Shown piece by piece: positions 54,317-63,876 of a stretch of 64,000 bases of DNA (within the stretch, counting starts at the first letter, position 1; each line of letters begins with the position of its first letter). The stretch comes from JAHRVQ01 sp051278195 (GTDB lineage: Bacteria; Pseudomonadota; Gammaproteobacteria; Pseudomonadales; Azotimanducaceae). The notes beneath the pieces were generated by a model. That model had not been told where the DNA came from. It saw only the letters and a list, made by a program, of their open reading frames with translations, and made no database searches. The stretch lies in the NCBI GenBank assembly GCA_051278195.1, contig JBNMQM010000012.1:1-64000 (forward strand). Direction: 5' to 3'. Made by a program: the position numbers and the translations under genes.

Positions 54317-55333
54317 ATGCCGATTGATAATAGGATGGATGAACTCGACGCTCTACGTGGGCTGGCTGCGTTGTCTGTTGCGTTGTACCACTATACATAC
54401 TACTTTGATCACTTATATGGTCATAGCAGTGCCATTAGTGCTTTGTGGGAATTCGGCAAGCATGGTGTGAATCTGTTTTTTGTTGTGAGCGGCTTTGTTA
54501 TTTACATGACGCTTGAGAAAACGGTTCAAATGTCCGGCTTTGTTGTGTCTCGCTTTTCAAGGCTCTTCCCAGCATATTGGGCAGCCATGATACTGACCTT
54601 TTTTGTGGTCAGTGTTTTTGGCCTAACGGGACTTGAAATTAGCGTAAGTGACGCGTTAATCAATCTAACGATGGTGCAGCGGTTTTTTGGTGTCCCGCAT
54701 CTGGACAATTCTTATTGGACCCTGACTTACGAGCTGATCTTTTACTTCGGTATGCTGGTTGCGTGGAAAGTTAATTTGATCAAACATCCTGCAGTTTTAT
54801 GTTTTGCGTTTCTGGGCTATCAGTTTGCTGTTATTTTTATGTTTTTGGGACTCGACATTGCAATTCCAGAACTCCTATTGAAGGGTACGATGGTTCCGTA
54901 TGGGCATCAGTTTATAGTCGGGATTGCGCTGTTCGTGTTAAAGATGCAAACGGCGAAGGTTTGGCCGCATCTCCTCATCGGATGTTCTCTTCTGGTTGAA
55001 TACTTGCTTCCGCGAGTGGTGCAGGGTCCGGTAGATTCGAATGTGATTGCGATGGGACTTATTGTCTGTGTTTTCTATCTGTTCTTATGGGGTAAACTCA
55101 GATTTTTGTGCGTCAAACCCCTGATTTTCCTGGGCACAATCTCGTATAGTTTCTATCTTGTACATCAGCATATAGGGTACGTGGTTATTACGAAGGCGAG
55201 TGAATATTCTCTGCCAACGGTAGTGAGTGTTAGCGCTGCTCTTGTTGTTTGTCTTACGCTCGCGATTGTAATAACTATCCTGGTCGAACGGCCTGCAATG
55301 CGCGGCATACGAGGGTGGTACCGAAACAAATAG
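54317..55333 (+). CDS. Acyltransferase 3 family membrane protein
   Basis: The 338 residues have about ten membrane helices. The N-terminus LDALRGLAALSVALYHYTYY carries the family Arg and His, followed by NLFFVVSGFVIYM, SRFSRLFPAYWAAM and LDNSYWTLTYELIFYFGM. The protein probably O-acylates (often acetylates) sugars of the EPS. It follows the GT4 gene after a 166-base gap and precedes the sulfotransferase by 26 bases. Confidence 0.93.
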   Translation: MPIDNRMDELDALRGLAALSVALYHYTYYFDHLYGHSSAISALWEFGKHGVNLFFVVSGFVIYMTLEKTVQMSGFVVSRFSRLFPAYWAAMILTFFVVSVFGLTGLEISVSDALINLTMVQRFFGVPHLDNSYWTLTYELIFYFGMLVAWKVNLIKHPAVLCFAFLGYQFAVIFMFLGLDIAIPELLLKGTMVPYGHQFIVGIALFVLKMQTAKVWPHLLIGCSLLVEYLLPRVVQGPVDSNVIAMGLIVCVFYLFLWGKLRFLCVKPLIFLGTISYSFYLVHQHIGYVVITKASEYSLPTVVSVSAALVVCLTLAIVITILVERPAMRGIRGWYRNK

Positions 55334-55359
55334 TTTATGGACTACTGCGCGATACCATT

Positions 55360-56331
55360 ATGAGAGACACTATTCGAAATGCGCTTAGCTTGAATAAAAG
55401 TAGGTACGAAGGTCAAAGACCGGCTAACAAGAGAGTGTTAGTTTACGTCATGTCGCCAAGCTACTCTGGTTCTACGCTTCTTACGCGAATCATGGCTTAC
55501 CAAAGTAAAATTGCGACTATCGGCGAACTCAAAGCTACCGGCATTAATGATATCAACACCTATCGGTGTTCTTGTGGTGCGCTGTTCCTTGAGTGTGAAT
55601 TTTGGAATGAGCTTGCGGAGAAACTCCATGCCAATGATGTGCCGTTCAATCTCCATGCTCTAGAGACAAGAATTCGCAGTGAATCTAGCTTGGTCAATTC
55701 CTTTTTAACGCCAACACTGCATGGCCCTATATTGGAACGCCTTAGGCGTTTTGCATTTTTGCTATTTCCCGCTGCAAATACCAACTTACATTCGCAACTT
55801 AAGAGAAACGCTCACATTATTGAAGCGATCTGCGAGTTACAGAAATGTGACGTGTTTCTCGATGAGAGCAAAGACCCTCTTCGCGCACTATACTTTGCGC
55901 AAAGTGATTTGTGGGATTTCAGAGTCCTGCAGTTAGTTAGGGATGGTCGAGGAGCGGTAAATTCTGATATGAAACACAATCAGAGAAGCATGACGGTGGC
56001 ATGCCGGGAGTGGAATTTGAAGATCGATGAAATGGCTCGATTTCTTGACATGGTGCAGTGCCCGGTTATGCAACTTACTTATGAGTCACTTTGTACTGAT
56101 GCGAGTGCAATCATATCTCAGGTTCTTGAATTTGCAGGTATACCCGAGAGTCGTGGCGATTTAGATATATCTCAGGATTCCCAACACATAATTGGAAACG
56201 ATATGCGGCTTAAACCAATGCGAGAGGTAAAGTTGGATGAGAAATGGCGAACTGATCTTTCGCGGGACGAGCTAAAAACATTTTATTCACTCTCGGGGCA
56301 AAGAAACAAGGCTTTGGGGTATGACACGTGA
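55360..56331 (+). CDS. Sulfotransferase
   Basis: From the ATG at 55360 the product has 323 residues; the longer frame from 55249 runs back into the acyltransferase gene and has no family character. The PAPS 5'-phosphosulfate loop is VYVMSPSYSGSTLLTRIM, and the 3'-phosphate site is LVRDGRGAVNSDMKH. YESLCTD and the C-terminal Lys-rich KPMREVKLDEKWR follow. It should transfer sulfate from PAPS to a hydroxyl or amino group of a sugar, giving a sulfated EPS, as is common in marine bacteria. The 4-base GTGA overlap with the flippase-deacetylase gene couples the two. Confidence 0.88.
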   Translation: MRDTIRNALSLNKSRYEGQRPANKRVLVYVMSPSYSGSTLLTRIMAYQSKIATIGELKATGINDINTYRCSCGALFLECEFWNELAEKLHANDVPFNLHALETRIRSESSLVNSFLTPTLHGPILERLRRFAFLLFPAANTNLHSQLKRNAHIIEAICELQKCDVFLDESKDPLRALYFAQSDLWDFRVLQLVRDGRGAVNSDMKHNQRSMTVACREWNLKIDEMARFLDMVQCPVMQLTYESLCTDASAIISQVLEFAGIPESRGDLDISQDSQHIIGNDMRLKPMREVKLDEKWRTDLSRDELKTFYSLSGQRNKALGYDT

Positions 56332-58865
56332 GTGGCGAGGACCTAACAGGAAAGTCGAAGCTTGTTCGAAATGTGATTACCAGTTGGTTATCGTATCTCG
56401 TGTTTCTTGTTGCGGGCTTTGTTATGCCGCATCAAATCGATGGTCAACTCGGACCCGCTGAGCTTGGCTTGTGGGACTTTTGTTGGACGTTGGTCAATTA
56501 TCTCTCGCTTTCGGCAATAGGTATTGGCTCCGCGCTGAATCGATATGTGGCGAAGTACCGTGCCGAACAGAATATTCCAGCCCTACAACAAGCTGTATCA
56601 ACGGTTATTTGTATTCAAATTGGACTGTCGATTTTGGTGGTTCTGTTTGCTGCGATTGGCAGTTGGTACATTCCTATTCATTTCGTAGATGCAGAGATTG
56701 CCGCAAAGACAAACTTGTCTGCTGTGATTGCATGGTTAGGCTTGGCACTTGCTTTTCAATTTCTATTCGACACCTCGCGAGGGATCGTCACTGGCGTACA
56801 TCGCTGGGACTATTTTAATGCTCTGAATGCGAGCTGCTACCTGGTCGCTGTTATTGGCATGTTGTCTGCGCTCTATTTGGGGTATGGCATCGACGTGCTG
56901 GCGATGATCTACGCCATCATGCAACTTGTTCAAGGAATCTTTCGTTCAGTGCTGGCCCGGATTCTTTGCCCAGAGGCAGTGTTTAACATCAAGTTGGTAG
57001 ATCGCAAATTCGGGCTTGAAATTGCGTCTTTCGGATTAAAATCCATCGTGATTAGTATTACTGGTTTATTGGCCATTCAGACGACCAATATCCTCCTAAT
57101 GTATAAGTTGGGTCCAGTTGCACTTGCCGTCTTTACCCGTCCAATCGCGCTTGTTAGGCATATTGAGAACTTCCTATCTAGGTTCACTTTCATATTGACA
57201 CCCATAGCAGGCACTATCGAGTCGCTTGAGGGTCGCCAAAAACTGAAGGACTTTGTCGTCGACAGTGCTAAATATGGGCTGGCTTTTAGCCTGCCAGCTG
57301 TCGTTTTATTTGCCGTATTTGGTCATCATATTATTGAACTCTGGATGGGAGCGTCCTACGTCGAGGAATATCTAGTGGCGATTCTCGCGTTAGGCTTTCT
57401 ATTACCTATGTCTCAATCTGCGATTTCGCGCGTCCTTATAGGAATTGATGAGCATGGCCCTGCTGCATTGCTGTCGATTGTGTCGCTTACTATATTCTAT
57501 CCAGTCGTTTGGCTTTTACTTAAACCAACAACCACCCAAGATTTTGCACTACTCGCAGTCGTTCCATTGAGTTTGGTGAATGGTGTAATCGTCCCAATTT
57601 ATGCCTGTCGTCGCATAGGACTGAGTGTCTTTGAATACGTATCGCGGGCTTTTACAAAAGTTCTAGCGATCGGTATTCCATTGAGTGTGTCACTGGCAAT
57701 TTTGGCAGAGATGTATTCAGCCGGTTGGTTGCTCAGTATTTTTCTGGGTGCGATTTATCTCCTGGCGATTTCTGCCCTCTACTATAAGTTTATTCTTCCG
57801 GTAACCTACCAAAGACAGTTAGTTGGTTTTGTACGCCATTGGGTTCTGACCGTAGTGAGTATTTCAGGGGTTGACCGAGCGCTATTGCGGGCTTATAGCA
57901 ATCATATTCCCATTCTGAAGCTACATGGAGTCATTGACGAATCGGATACAGGGCGTTGGCAACCAACATGGGATCGCCATACGGCAAAGCAACTAGATCA
58001 AGTGCTTGCTGAATTGGACAAGCGCTTCAACTTCATTAGTCTTGATGAAGCTGTGGACATGTTGCGAGGTATTCGTTCGATGCAACGCCACTGTATGGTG
58101 ATTACTTTTGACGATGGCTATAAAAACAATATCGATATCGCGCTGCCGATTCTGAAAAAATACGATTGCCCCTTTAATTTGTTTGTGAGCACACGATTCG
58201 TTAGCGAGAGGCAGCCTTTTTGGATTGATCGACTTGACTATGCGCTACAGCAATCAACCGAGGCAGATGCAAAGTTTCAATCTGATCACATTGATTTTCA
58301 GTTCGAGCTTGGAACTCGAGAAAAATTAGCGGAATCCTACAAAAACTTCCGACGACAGTCGGCAACAGAATATGAAGATGATTATTTACGTAACGAGTTG
58401 ATATCTGAGTTTGCGACTCGACTTGAAGAAAGTTCAGGTAAGCGCTTACAGGATGAATTTGAGAGTGATGTATGGAGCCAAACCGTTCTAGTGTCCGACC
58501 TGCAAGGAATGGGCGATCGTGACTGCATCGGTGCTCATACCGTAAACCATGTGCGTCTCGAGGGTATCAATACAAAGCAAATAGACTATGAGTTGGCAGA
58601 ATCAAAGCAAACGATCGAAGAGTGGACAAAAAAGTCATGCGTCCACTTTTGCTATCCCGAGGGAGAATACGCAGCCAAACATATTGAGCATGTTAAGGCT
58701 GCCGGATACCTGTCAGCTTGTACCAGCAATGTCGGCGTTAACAAACAGGGAGACGATGAATTTCAACTTAAGAGAATTCCTTTTCCCGTCGGTATTACTG
58801 GCAAAGAAGTGCGGTATCACTTACTGAGAAATATTTTACTGAAACCTGGATCGTTGTTTGTTTAG
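56328..58865 (+). CDS. Polysaccharide flippase fused to polysaccharide deacetylase
   Basis: One continuous 845-residue frame joins two proteins. Residues about 1-505 are a Wzx/MOP-family flippase with about 12-14 membrane helices (GPAELGLWDFCWTLVNYLSL, LSAIGIGSALNRYVAKYR, LLAIQTTNILLMYKLG). Residues about 525-845 are a NodB-type deacetylase: metal/catalytic VITFDDGYKNN near residue 590, IGAHTVNHVRLEG near 733 and HFCYPEGEYAAK near 775. Flippases move the lipid-linked repeat to the periplasm; a deacetylase would remove acetyl groups from amino sugars. The fusion would place deacetylation at the flipping step, although the side of the membrane is not proven. No stop or frameshift interrupts the join. 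Confidence 0.9.
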   Translation: MSGEDLTGKSKLVRNVITSWLSYLVFLVAGFVMPHQIDGQLGPAELGLWDFCWTLVNYLSLSAIGIGSALNRYVAKYRAEQNIPALQQAVSTVICIQIGLSILVVLFAAIGSWYIPIHFVDAEIAAKTNLSAVIAWLGLALAFQFLFDTSRGIVTGVHRWDYFNALNASCYLVAVIGMLSALYLGYGIDVLAMIYAIMQLVQGIFRSVLARILCPEAVFNIKLVDRKFGLEIASFGLKSIVISITGLLAIQTTNILLMYKLGPVALAVFTRPIALVRHIENFLSRFTFILTPIAGTIESLEGRQKLKDFVVDSAKYGLAFSLPAVVLFAVFGHHIIELWMGASYVEEYLVAILALGFLLPMSQSAISRVLIGIDEHGPAALLSIVSLTIFYPVVWLLLKPTTTQDFALLAVVPLSLVNGVIVPIYACRRIGLSVFEYVSRAFTKVLAIGIPLSVSLAILAEMYSAGWLLSIFLGAIYLLAISALYYKFILPVTYQRQLVGFVRHWVLTVVSISGVDRALLRAYSNHIPILKLHGVIDESDTGRWQPTWDRHTAKQLDQVLAELDKRFNFISLDEAVDMLRGIRSMQRHCMVITFDDGYKNNIDIALPILKKYDCPFNLFVSTRFVSERQPFWIDRLDYALQQSTEADAKFQSDHIDFQFELGTREKLAESYKNFRRQSATEYEDDYLRNELISEFATRLEESSGKRLQDEFESDVWSQTVLVSDLQGMGDRDCIGAHTVNHVRLEGINTKQIDYELAESKQTIEEWTKKSCVHFCYPEGEYAAKHIEHVKAAGYLSACTSNVGVNKQGDDEFQLKRIPFPVGITGKEVRYHLLRNILLKPGSLFV

Positions 58866-58871
58866 TCAGCC

Positions 58872-60005
58872 CTAGCCTTCAAAGGCTGCAATGAACGAGG
58901 GGATAACGGCATCGGTAGTGAAGTTCTTAAGATAGTACTGCTGGCACTCGGCGCTCAAGCTCTTGTATTCGTCGGGTTCAGCTATCAGACCTGATAGTTC
59001 TCTTGAGAAGCTCTCGGCCGTGTCGCAAACACGCCCGAGGTTGTATTGGGCGACGATCCCATCCGGATCAAATGTCGTGATCACTGGCTTGCCGTAACTC
59101 CACGCCTCCATAAAGGTTGCTGGGAACCCTTCAAGTTCTGAGGTGCATGCCAAAATAGAACAACTTTGATACAAAGACTGCAGTTTACTCTCACTGGCTT
59201 TACCGTGTACCTTAATGTTTTCCGCCTGGCGAGCACGCTCGGATACGGATCGGCTGTATGTTGAATCGTTGTTGTCAGCACCCACAACGTGAAATTGAAT
59301 GCTCGGATGTAGATCTGCAACATCAATCAACATTTCAAGACGTTTGCCCGGTACCGGACGGCCCACCCAGAGAATTTCGATTTCCTGCGGCTCGTCTGTC
59401 GCTTTAGTAAGAGCGGCAGGTGCGAGCTGTATATGTGGCATCGGAATCGTCACTGAAGCCAATGCAAAATGATCTTGCAGCATGGCCTTCTGTGACAAAG
59501 TTTGGGAGATTCTCTCATTGGCGAACTTGAGGCCCCATTTGTAGAGGTTTGCTTCAATAGCGCTGTACACAAGTGGCGTGGAGGTCATGCAGTCGCTGTC
59601 GCTGGCCACACAGTAGACCATCCTTTTTCGTAAGAATAGGCGAGCAACTAGGCAGGTCATTGCAGTCTCAATTCCTGCACCCATTTGTGTATAGACAGGT
59701 GCGTTAATTTTTTTCAGTACTGAATAAAGGCGGGTCAGACGAGGGTGAATGTTCCTAATGCCACGAATACCATCTTGTTCGTTAAATACCGGATAAATGG
59801 TGATGCCTTGATGAGTAAATGGCTCGGTGTCCGCGCCGTAGGTCACGAACGCAACGTTCATACCGTGCTCTGATAATCCTCTCGCAAGTGAAACCAGCAT
59901 TTTTTCAATGCCACCGAGGTATTTGGGCTTTTCAACATCGAGGAGTAGATCGCGGCATTTTAAACCGACGATACAAATGTCATGGGGCTGTGTATTCAAT
60001 TGCAT
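58872..60005 (-). CDS. GT4-family glycosyltransferase
   Basis: From the ATG at 60005 the product has 377 residues (the longer frame adds 25 residues). ICIVGLKCRDLLLDVEK, then GGIEKMLVSLARGLSEHGMN form the N-terminal GT-B half; EILWVGRPVPGKRLEMLID and LEGFPATFMEAWSYGKPVIT with the E-x-F...E pattern form the donor site. It builds part of the EPS repeat; the donor is unknown. The gene is convergent with the flippase-deacetylase gene and divergent from the second deacetylase. Confidence 0.88.
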   Translation of the reverse strand: MQLNTQPHDICIVGLKCRDLLLDVEKPKYLGGIEKMLVSLARGLSEHGMNVAFVTYGADTEPFTHQGITIYPVFNEQDGIRGIRNIHPRLTRLYSVLKKINAPVYTQMGAGIETAMTCLVARLFLRKRMVYCVASDSDCMTSTPLVYSAIEANLYKWGLKFANERISQTLSQKAMLQDHFALASVTIPMPHIQLAPAALTKATDEPQEIEILWVGRPVPGKRLEMLIDVADLHPSIQFHVVGADNNDSTYSRSVSERARQAENIKVHGKASESKLQSLYQSCSILACTSELEGFPATFMEAWSYGKPVITTFDPDGIVAQYNLGRVCDTAESFSRELSGLIAEPDEYKSLSAECQQYYLKNFTTDAVIPSFIAAFEG

Positions 60006-60127
60006 CGAGCTGGACCAGATTTGGCGAATGAAAGTTTGGCAATTGTTTCGCGCGAGAAAGTATCGTGCCGTTCTGGTCATGAGTATACTGCAATTTTTGA
60101 TCTACAGACGAAGGTCTTGGGGTAAAA

Positions 60128-61129
60128 TTGAGACTGATCATAGGGCTAGACTACGAACTCTTTTTTGGTAGGTCGACGGGATCGATTGAGCATTGCCTAA
60201 TCGAACCAATGACTGCGTTAATGAAGGTGCTTGATAAATATGGTGTTCGAGTAACGTTGTTTGTTGACAGCGGATATCTTGTAAAGCTTCAAGAGACGGG
60301 GCAGCAAAAAGAACTTTCGATCATTCAGTCGCAGCTGAATCTACTCGCTAAGCGAGGCCATGATCTCCAGCTACACATCCACCCTCATTGGGAAGATTCG
60401 CATTTCACCGATAACGGTTGGGATCTCGACACAACTCGATATCGACTGCACAATTTTCCTGCCGACCAAAAAAACGAAATAGTATCCCGGTACAAAGCTG
60501 CTTTAACACATTGCGCCGAAAATGAGGTTTTTGCCTACCGTGCTGGCGGCTGGTGTTTACAGCCGTTTACAGAAATTGCAGATGCCTTGCAGTCGAACGG
60601 TATATGGTTGGATAGTACAGTCTTTAAAAATGGTATTTCGACGAACCCGAACAGATCTTTTAATTTTTCTGATTTACCTGAAAAACCATTCTGGCGTTTT
60701 TCGGACGATCCGACGGTGGAGGATAGCGCTGGTGATTTCGTAGAGTTGCCCATTGGCTCGATCAGGGTTGGGCCAAGTTTCTTTTGGCACTTGGCGATCC
60801 GTAGAAAACTGATGAGTTCGAGCCTCACAAACTATGGCGATGGCCAAGCCCTGGCAAATACCGGTTCCTACTATTTGACGCGGTTAACCACTCGCTCATA
60901 TGCACCTGTGGCGATTGATGGTTTGAAGGCCGGTTTGCTTGAGAAGGCTTACCGACAACAATTGTCGAACAATCAAAACGGCATCTTGAATGTGATGGGG
61001 CACCCAAAGTCTTTGACCCCATATTCTATTGACCAGTTGGATAAATTCTTGAGTCGCCATGAGGTAGAATCAGTCACTTGTCAGGATTTTGCCGACCAAA
61101 AACTAGCTGGAAAGACCGATAATGAATAA
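60128..61129 (+). CDS. NodB-like polysaccharide deacetylase
   Basis: The 333-residue protein has no signal peptide. The NodB fold is indicated by RLIIGLDYELFFGR, with D-x-E where many have TFDDG, then GHDLQLHIHPHWED with the metal-binding His pair and AYRAGGWCLQPF. The family includes cytoplasmic deacetylase-like enzymes in O-antigen and EPS loci (WbmS-like). The start is TTG at 60128 with GGGG six bases upstream. The methyltransferase gene overlaps its end by 8 bases. Substrate unknown; a lipid-linked sugar is plausible. Confidence 0.8.
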   Translation: MRLIIGLDYELFFGRSTGSIEHCLIEPMTALMKVLDKYGVRVTLFVDSGYLVKLQETGQQKELSIIQSQLNLLAKRGHDLQLHIHPHWEDSHFTDNGWDLDTTRYRLHNFPADQKNEIVSRYKAALTHCAENEVFAYRAGGWCLQPFTEIADALQSNGIWLDSTVFKNGISTNPNRSFNFSDLPEKPFWRFSDDPTVEDSAGDFVELPIGSIRVGPSFFWHLAIRRKLMSSSLTNYGDGQALANTGSYYLTRLTTRSYAPVAIDGLKAGLLEKAYRQQLSNNQNGILNVMGHPKSLTPYSIDQLDKFLSRHEVESVTCQDFADQKLAGKTDNE

Positions 61130-61805
61130 CAACAATAATCCACTGGATCACTTTAACGAGAGATCTGTAGGCTGGAACGACCTATACGCGAGGCCGCAGT
61201 TTCGGGATCGCCTGAACCTCTTTTCGACCAAGTTGCGCCAATATGTCCCATCCGGAGAGATTCTGGATTATGGCTGTGGCGGTGGCATCATCGCTTGTGA
61301 AATCGCGGGGGCAGATCATAAGGTGACAGGCGTGGATGGTGCTGAAGGTATGGTCGCAGAAGCGACTCGACTTGCGGCAGATCGGCAGCTTGAAAATGTT
61401 TCGTTTCAACACATCGATCCCGATGGTTGGCGCTGTAGCGGACAGTATCAAGCCATCGTGTGCTCGAGCGTTCTCGAGTATGTTGAGCAAGATGAGGGAT
61501 TGCTCGCAACCTTGAGTGAAGGGCTAGTGGAGTCTGGTTATCTATTGATTTCTATACCGACTAAGCCAAGTCTATTGGGCTTTGTTGAAGATATGTTGTT
61601 GTCGACGGTGAGAAAACGCAGCGATACCACATTCGCGAATCGTCGTTATAGGCTGGTTGATTTTGAACAGATGCTCAACCGGTGTGGTTTACAAATGTGT
61701 GAAACAACCAGTTTTGAGTTCCCTATTTTTGGTCGATTTGGTGTTGTCTGCTCTAGAATTCCTTGGCTTGGTTTAATGACTCTAGTTGTTGCAAGAAAAA
61801 TCTGA
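61122..61805 (+). CDS. SAM-dependent methyltransferase (class I)
   Basis: The 227 residues have the SAM motif GEILDYGCGGGIIACEIAG, then acidic VTGVDGAEGMVAEATRLA and IVCSSVLEYVEQDEGLLATL. The protein is soluble, with a C-terminal hydrophobic stretch. It overlaps the deacetylase gene by 8 bases, so they are co-translated. It probably O-methylates an EPS sugar; other small-molecule substrates are possible. Confidence 0.9.
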   Translation: MNNNNNPLDHFNERSVGWNDLYARPQFRDRLNLFSTKLRQYVPSGEILDYGCGGGIIACEIAGADHKVTGVDGAEGMVAEATRLAADRQLENVSFQHIDPDGWRCSGQYQAIVCSSVLEYVEQDEGLLATLSEGLVESGYLLISIPTKPSLLGFVEDMLLSTVRKRSDTTFANRRYRLVDFEQMLNRCGLQMCETTSFEFPIFGRFGVVCSRIPWLGLMTLVVARKI

Positions 61806-61810
61806 AGGGC

Positions 61811-63769
61811 TTAGGCCCAACTGAGTTCCGTCGTCAAAGTGGTATTGCCGGTGACCGTCCCTTCAATTTTTAGGACTGTCGTTGTGACTTTCTGATGATA
61901 ACCTGGGCTATACCAGCCGAGGCCCGGTGTCTCGTTAGCCTCAGCCCCTCGAAGTATTGAGATTTTCTGGTCCGACCTTAGCTGAATCCGGTCTTGGCCA
62001 GATACCAGAACGATCACATTATCCGATTGTGGTTGCACTATAACGTCCGGGTGACAGTGGAAGTGAATCGCGAAGAGATGATTTGATTCACAGTCCAATC
62101 GGTCACGGATAGACAGTTTCTGCTCTGGTTTCTCTAGCGTTAATGTCCGGGTGTGAGTGACTGGGTCCGAGAGTCTCTCGTAACCGTTATGCGACGCCGT
62201 GATGAGCGTTTTTTGATCCGTGTCTTCCCAGGTAGCGAGCGTGCAACTCGCGTGCTGGCCCCACATAAATGCGCCTTGCATATCAGATTGATCGAGCCCG
62301 TCAATTTCTACTGTGTTATGTGCCCGCGTACTCCGAAAATAGTTTCTCCACTCGGGGAATGAAAAATAGTCATAGGTCCCGGCATCAATAAAAATGTCTC
62401 TGTTGTTGAGCCTTAGAGTAAGGCTGAGCGCATCTGCATGGCCGTGTGCCGCGATGCTTTCGTATCCGAGATCTGCTGCATCCAGAAAAACGGCCACGTG
62501 TGCATTGTGTTGATTGGACTGCAATAAGTGATAGCCAGATTCTGGAAAACTTTGAGACCGAACGACGCTAGTACTTTTGCTGGGCGCGGTGCTTCTTTCA
62601 GGTAGAAGCCAAAAACATGTTTGTGACGGCGGCACTTTTGCATCAGCATTTGATACTTCAAATATTCTATTCTCTAGATCTCGCAGCATAGCTGTATCGC
62701 CGCAGTCTTCCCCTAGATCTAAGACATAGCCGTCATCTCGGTCTCCGAAAAAAGGTAGAGTCCCGCCGGCTAAGGATACAGCCGAAACAAACTGGAACAT
62801 TTTCTCGAGTCGCTGCCAGAATTTTTCTGAGAACCCAAAACTATACCAATTACCGACGAGCCCACAGGTGACAAAGAATTGAATAACGAATAGCTGATAC
62901 CCCAGTGCATGCTCACGGGTGCAACCGTCTGAATAACTTTGGCTGAGTATCTCTTGTTCTAATATTTTTTGGCTCGCCTGCCTCCATTCCACTGACTCCT
63001 CGAATTGATCGAAGTAGCAAGATGCGACGAAGACGCCCGCGGCTTCGCCAATGAGGTGATTGTTAGCTGAGGACCCTTGCGAAAACTTTCGAGTAATATC
63101 GCGACACTGCTGGTAGACCGCATCTAGGATGGCTTTTTTGCGGTCCTCGGTTAATGCACCGCTGGTCTTGAGTAGCTCAAGTGTCCAGACCCAGTTAATG
63201 AGTCGAATGCCAAGCTCCAATGGGCTTCGCCAATTCATACCTCGACCGTACGGATTGCTAACAATCCAGTCATCAAGCTGCTTTGCTGCAGCTTCGGCAT
63301 ATTTCTCGTCTTTCGTCACAAAAAAAGCTCTGGAGAGGACAACCAAATGGTGGTGTCTGTTCGGCTCCCAAACTTCTTTGCAATCGCCAAAGTTATTGAA
63401 GTCACGATAGTTTACAAACTGGATAAGATTCAGAGGTCCTTCAATTTCCGCCGCATGGTCAGTGCGCCACTTGGGAGGGTTTCCAACGAATTTCTTAATG
63501 TGAGAAAAATAGGTTAGCTCGCCTTGCAGGATACTGTTGGCTTGGCTCATTAATGATGCTTTCCAGTGATCGGGAAGCTCTGAATCCTGCAGTGGAATGT
63601 AAAATTTCTCGGTGCTGCTTGGCCAGGCGTTCTGAGGTGCCTCAGGCACCATGCCGAATAAGACTCGGATGGACTCAGCGATATCGGCGAGGAGCATTCT
63701 AATTCGCCAAGCGATTTCGCCTGCAGACATCATTTGAAGCCGATTGATGTACCAGAATATTTTTGCCAT
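61811..63769 (-). CDS. Heparinase II/III-family protein (exosortase/EPS-locus type)
   Basis: The 652 residues start with a short helical part (MAKIFWYINRLQMMSAGEIA), then an alpha/alpha barrel with NWRSPLELGIRLINWVWT and ANNHLIGEAAGVFVASCY. The C-terminal beta domain has AAHGHADALSLTLRL and FIDAGTYDYF, WRNYFRSTRAHNTVEIDG, the usual heparinase-II/III signature including the catalytic-type His and Tyr. Such proteins are polysaccharide lyases; in EPS loci they are thought to trim the product glycan. No signal peptide is obvious, which is common for this subgroup. It converges on the methyltransferase gene. Confidence 0.9.
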   Translation of the reverse strand: MAKIFWYINRLQMMSAGEIAWRIRMLLADIAESIRVLFGMVPEAPQNAWPSSTEKFYIPLQDSELPDHWKASLMSQANSILQGELTYFSHIKKFVGNPPKWRTDHAAEIEGPLNLIQFVNYRDFNNFGDCKEVWEPNRHHHLVVLSRAFFVTKDEKYAEAAAKQLDDWIVSNPYGRGMNWRSPLELGIRLINWVWTLELLKTSGALTEDRKKAILDAVYQQCRDITRKFSQGSSANNHLIGEAAGVFVASCYFDQFEESVEWRQASQKILEQEILSQSYSDGCTREHALGYQLFVIQFFVTCGLVGNWYSFGFSEKFWQRLEKMFQFVSAVSLAGGTLPFFGDRDDGYVLDLGEDCGDTAMLRDLENRIFEVSNADAKVPPSQTCFWLLPERSTAPSKSTSVVRSQSFPESGYHLLQSNQHNAHVAVFLDAADLGYESIAAHGHADALSLTLRLNNRDIFIDAGTYDYFSFPEWRNYFRSTRAHNTVEIDGLDQSDMQGAFMWGQHASCTLATWEDTDQKTLITASHNGYERLSDPVTHTRTLTLEKPEQKLSIRDRLDCESNHLFAIHFHCHPDVIVQPQSDNVIVLVSGQDRIQLRSDQKISILRGAEANETPGLGWYSPGYHQKVTTTVLKIEGTVTGNTTLTTELSWA

Positions 63770-63876
63770 CAGACAAGTCCTGAGTTTTATTACGATGAAT
63801 GTCGCGAAATATTTATTGTAGCAATGATCACAATTTTAGATAAGCTACGTTGAGTAAGTTGGATAGTGATGACGAA

